Made by a program: the position numbers and the translations under genes. Source: an uncultured Oscillospiraceae bacterium (GTDB taxonomy: Bacteria > Bacillota > Clostridia > Oscillospirales > Oscillospiraceae). Taken from it: a DNA stretch of 8,372 nucleotides. Positions 5,831-8,372 of this stretch are shown one piece after another. The notes beneath the pieces are model-generated. The model worked only from the letters and a program-made list of their open reading frames with translations, did no database searches and was not told the DNA's origin. Positions within the stretch are counted from its first letter, which is position 1. Each line of letters opens with the position of its first letter. The DNA is taken from contig CAJUKT010000026.1 in assembly GCA_910587255.1 (NCBI GenBank), positions 1 through 8,372 of the forward strand. Reading direction: 5' to 3'.

Positions 5831-6853
5831 TTATGTGAGGTATTCTCGAAATTGGGAAGGCAAGCCCTGTTCCTGGGCCGCCCAGTCAGCCAAATCCATT
5901 TCATATTCTTCCATGCAGTAATCATCCATCTTCCGCTTCACTGCATCCGCCAGTTCCGTATCTATTGGATACACAAAATACTCTGAACCAATATCCCGCA
6001 ACAGACCGATATCCAGATTCCCAAGCACAGTTCCCTTGCTTATGTCATAGGAAGCATAAACTACGGCATAGGAATCCTCGTCCTTCGCAATCCTCGAGCC
6101 GAAGACGGTTTCCATGTCGGTACATAGATCAAGCTCAAACGTGGCGATGCCGTTCTCGGTATTCGTATATTCCTTGATCTCGAAGTCGCTGACCCTTAAC
6201 GAGCGGTCACCGCAGAGGAGAAGGCAGCGTTCGTCCGTGTCGATCCTCTTGCCGTCCAGCACCTGCCGAAAGTAAGCGTTCCGCTGTTCTCGGCCAACGT
6301 CCATGTCCTCTGGAACAAGGTGTGCGGAATTGGCCGCGGCCAGAAGCGGATAGCTCCACCATCCGTTTTCGGGATCTAACAAAGAAAATGTTCCGCGATC
6401 CAAGTCAACGTGGAAGACACTTGTCGTTTCTTCATAGTCGCACAGGGCGTCCATGACGTGGTCAATGTACTTCTGTTCCGGGATGGGTGTCCGCCGCTCA
6501 AACAGGCTGGCAAATCCGCCCTTTTTACCATCGCTGAGATAGTGTTGGAGGTGCTTGGCGATCTCCATCGCGTCCACGCTGGGATCATCCATCCAGAAGC
6601 AGCGGCACGCCCCATCCTCAACCACGCGAAAGATGGCAATGTCCTGATGGACATCCGTATTCAAGGCGCTGGCCTTATGAATGGAATCCGCGATCTGTTT
6701 CCGCTCCTGGGCTGGCACCAATTCCTGATAACACGCATCCAGCCGTTTCTGCATTTCGGCCCTGGGATCGGTATCGTAGGCCAACAGGGCACGCCGGAGT
6801 GCGTCATACTCCTGGCTGTCCATCTGCAGTATGATTTCTCGCTTATCCATCAT
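5831..6853 (-). CDS. ICE-associated 340-aa protein, longer paralog of the 223-aa protein
   Basis: The protein has three regions. About residues 3-55 are an N-terminal module (REIILQMDSQEYDALRRAL) like those of the 85-aa and 223-aa proteins. About 70-170 carry IAIFRV and HVDLDRGTFSLLD..NGWWSY, shared with the 223-aa protein. About 215-338 are a C-terminal domain with VFGSRIAKDEDSYAVVYASYD, then a YPI turn and KMDDYC. From memory the last domain recurs in several ICE proteins of Clostridia, with no known function. The start is ATG 6853: AAAGGG (6864-6859) lies 5 nt before it, whereas the GTG at 6859 would overlap that site. It follows the PP-loop gene by 12 nt. The base composition, especially in the 3' half, looks more AT-rich than its neighbours. 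It is soluble, with no membrane segment. Confidence 0.87.
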   Translation of the reverse strand: MMDKREIILQMDSQEYDALRRALLAYDTDPRAEMQKRLDACYQELVPAQERKQIADSIHKASALNTDVHQDIAIFRVVEDGACRCFWMDDPSVDAMEIAKHLQHYLSDGKKGGFASLFERRTPIPEQKYIDHVMDALCDYEETTSVFHVDLDRGTFSLLDPENGWWSYPLLAAANSAHLVPEDMDVGREQRNAYFRQVLDGKRIDTDERCLLLCGDRSLRVSDFEIKEYTNTENGIATFELDLCTDMETVFGSRIAKDEDSYAVVYASYDISKGTVLGNLDIGLLRDIGSEYFVYPIDTELADAVKRKMDDYCMEEYEMDLADWAAQEQGLPSQFREYLT

Positions 6854-6865
6854 GCACACCCTTTC

Positions 6866-7654
6866 TTACCCGCCGTCATGACAGTTACAGGGCAGATCGT
6901 CCTCGGGGAACATCCAGCACATGACCTGCTGGTTCAGATCCGCCGCCACGAAATCCCGCCACGCCCAGTTCCTCCCCAGCCCCTTTACCGTGGTCAAATT
7001 GGGCTTTGCCCCGTCCTCAATTGCGATTGCCCGCTCATAGAGGTCACGATGGCGGTGGTACAGGGTGCGGATCTCCCACTTCTTCATGCTGGGGCAGAAA
7101 AAGCAGGAGGACTTGCCCGGCAGCGGCAACCCCTCCCGCCGGATGGCTGTGACGCAGTCCTCCCGCGTCCAGCCCCAGTCCATCAGCGGATAGACCTTGG
7201 TATACTTGGGGTCGGCCTCGTCATGCTCCCTGGCATTTTCCCGCCTGCCGGTCTCATCCACATCGTAGCCGATGTACTTGAACACCTTTTCGCCCCTGGC
7301 CCACACCTCCCGGCAGGGCGGGTAGTTGTTGCAGAACTTCTCCTGGGGGCCGATCTTGTGCTTGAGGGAACACTTTTTGTACCCGTAGGCGATGGCGGGC
7401 AGGGTGCCGGAGCGCAGGCACTCCTGTTCCAGCGTCAGCCGGTCCCCGTTTCTGTCCGTACAGTAGACTACTTGGATATGGGGCATCCCGTGCCGGGCCA
7501 GCCACCCATCTATGATGGGCAGATACTCGTAGGTATAGGGCTGCTCGCCGCCCGGATCGGCAAAGAGGATCAGGTCAACGGGGATCCCCTTCTCATACAT
7601 CCCAACCAGCATGGCGGTGGAATTCGTCCCGCCGCCGTAAGCAACCACGTTCAT
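6866..7654 (-). CDS. PP-loop ATPase, PAPS-reductase/DndC-like, with probable Fe-S cysteines
   Basis: This 262-aa protein belongs to the adenine nucleotide alpha-hydrolase superfamily, which activates substrates by adenylation. The N-terminal PP-loop is VVAYGGGTNSTAML (residues 3-16), the variant of SGGxDS seen in phage and mobile-element PAPS-reductase-like proteins. FADPGGEQPYTYEY (31-44) follows, which is typical of the family. Cysteines at 95 (KKC), 108, 114, 184 and 187 (CFFC) may bind an iron-sulfur cluster, and CNC lies at the C-terminus (256-258). The ATG overlaps the virB4 stop (ATGA), and GGCGGGGGG lies just upstream. The real substrate is unknown: true sulfate assimilation is unlikely without partners, and nucleobase, tRNA or DNA modification are options. 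No dnd partners are visible. Confidence 0.88.
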   Translation of the reverse strand: MNVVAYGGGTNSTAMLVGMYEKGIPVDLILFADPGGEQPYTYEYLPIIDGWLARHGMPHIQVVYCTDRNGDRLTLEQECLRSGTLPAIAYGYKKCSLKHKIGPQEKFCNNYPPCREVWARGEKVFKYIGYDVDETGRRENAREHDEADPKYTKVYPLMDWGWTREDCVTAIRREGLPLPGKSSCFFCPSMKKWEIRTLYHRHRDLYERAIAIEDGAKPNLTTVKGLGRNWAWRDFVAADLNQQVMCWMFPEDDLPCNCHDGG

Positions 7655-8372
7655 CGTCCCCCCGCCTTTCCGAACAGCTTTTCCTTATAGTCCGGCGCGT
7701 GAACCTCCAGCAGATACCGCTCATTGCCGCACTTGTACAGGCACACCCCCCGCTGAGGGTAGCGGATCAGCTCGTACTCGGAGCCCTCCAGCTGGAGATT
7801 GTCCATGTAAAACTTCTTGTCCACACTGCCCGCGTTGAACAGGAATTGGTGGGTGGGGATGGCGAACAGGGGTCGGGTCAGCTCCCGGATGCCGTCCACG
7901 TCAAAGTCCTCCAGATTCTGCGAAGCTAAAATCAGCGCGGACTCCTTCTTCCGCACCCGCTTCAGGGTATTGCGGATGTACTCGATGGTAGTGATGTTGG
8001 ACAGCCAGATATACAGCTCGTCCAGGGTGGCCACCGTGTTGCCTACGGTCAGCAGCTTGTCGCTGAGGAAGGACAGCACGTTGAACAGCATGGCGTCCTT
8101 CACATTTTTGCTGGCCTGCAATAAGCCCTTCACACCGAAGACCAGGAAACGGCTGGAGGTGATGTTGGTGTGGCCGTTGAAGAACTTGCTCTCCGCACCC
8201 CGGCACAGGGAATGGAGCCCCAGCAGGATCTCCCGGAGCAGTTCCCTCGGGTAGAGGGGGCTGGCCTCGTCCCCGTACCCTTCGTAGGCCCCCTCGATCA
8301 CGCCGTAGAGGTCGGAGAGGATGGGGAACTGGCCGGGGGACAGGGCGGCAAAATCGGTGTTGTCATCCATCC
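7651..8372 (-). CDS. virB4: VirB4/TraE-family conjugation ATPase, C-terminal part (5' end outside the window)
   Basis: The frame runs off the right edge; the Met at 8370 is probably internal, as VirB4 proteins have about 600-850 residues and only about 240 are here. These are the later part of the ATPase domain: Walker B-like TVATLDELYIW with acidic D-E, then LKRVRKKESALILASQN, whose Q matches the sensor glutamine after the ILASQN strand in VirB4/TrwK ATPases, then RPLFAIPTHQFLFN. Walker A lies outside the window. The protein hydrolyses ATP at the cytoplasmic base of the type IV secretion channel to assemble it and drive DNA transfer. The ATGA overlap with the PP-loop gene shows that the two are co-translated. 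Confidence 0.92.
   Translation of the reverse strand, partial: MDDNTDFAALSPGQFPILSDLYGVIEGAYEGYGDEASPLYPRELLREILLGLHSLCRGAESKFFNGHTNITSSRFLVFGVKGLLQASKNVKDAMLFNVLSFLSDKLLTVGNTVATLDELYIWLSNITTIEYIRNTLKRVRKKESALILASQNLEDFDVDGIRELTRPLFAIPTHQFLFNAGSVDKKFYMDNLQLEGSEYELIRYPQRGVCLYKCGNERYLLEVHAPDYKEKLFGKAGGR

Noticed and set aside
3396..5838. Two plus-strand open frames of 448 and 440 codons
   Set aside because: They are antisense shadows of the M23 and 474-aa genes. The minus-strand frames carry recognisable motifs and ribosome binding sites; the plus-strand ones carry low-complexity Gly/His/Arg sequence.
5818..5925. N-terminal extension of the 474-aa protein to a start at 5925
   Set aside because: The extra 36 residues are encoded inside the 3' end of the 340-aa gene. 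The strong AAGGAG at 5824-5829 points to ATG 5817.
6866..7654. DndC of a phosphorothioation (dnd) system
   Set aside because: The PP-loop and cysteines are compatible, but no dndB, dndD, dndE or cysteine desulfurase gene is adjacent and the PP-loop variant fits the broader phage-type family. Only a general PP-loop assignment is supported.
6410..7690. 426-codon plus-strand open frame
   Set aside because: It is antisense to the PP-loop and 340-aa genes, which have clear motifs. Its own translation has no recognisable domain.

Overview
The window looks like part of the conjugation module of an integrative and conjugative element (ICE) of the Tn1549/CTn type from a fairly GC-rich gut Clostridia-like Firmicute. 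Three things support this: the end of a VirB4/TraE-type ATPase; a membrane-anchored M23 (LytM) peptidoglycan hydrolase whose N-terminus has the sequence usual in this ICE family; and strong AAGGAGG-type ribosome binding sites before most genes. The organism itself cannot be named from this stretch. No rRNA, tRNA, CRISPR array, integrase or relaxase is visible.

All complete genes lie on the minus strand and are read from right to left. From the right edge the order is: virB4 C-terminal part (7651-8372); a PP-loop/PAPS-reductase-like protein with cysteine pairs (6866-7654, 4-nt overlap with virB4); a 340-aa protein of an ICE paralog family (5831-6853); a 474-aa protein with a degenerate ankyrin-like repeat (4393-5817); the M23 hydrolase (3342-4400, TTG start overlapping the previous gene); a 203-aa orphan (2719-3330); a 48-bp relic of a second M23 3' end (2662-2709); a 183-aa orphan (2087-2638); a 67-aa ORF (1880-2083); an 85-aa DUF6103-like protein (1607-1864); a 223-aa paralog of the 340-aa protein (939-1610); a 124-bp spacer with alternative hairpins (815-938); and a 180-aa helical orphan (272-814). 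Spacing and overlaps of a few bases suggest one long operon down to 939.

At the left edge the plus strand carries the last 35 codons of an IS5/IS4-superfamily transposase (1-109). The IS end probably interrupts whatever followed the operon. Positions 110-271 hold no convincing gene.

The firm part is a conjugation backbone: VirB4 energises the type IV secretion channel and the M23 enzyme opens the cell wall. Three non-backbone genes sit between these two. A second group of small genes of unknown function follows the M23 gene. The most informative signals are the M23 tail scar (a recombination footprint), the PP-loop protein inside a conjugation operon, a three-member family sharing an N-terminal module, and a mutually exclusive stem-loop arrangement before the 180-aa gene.
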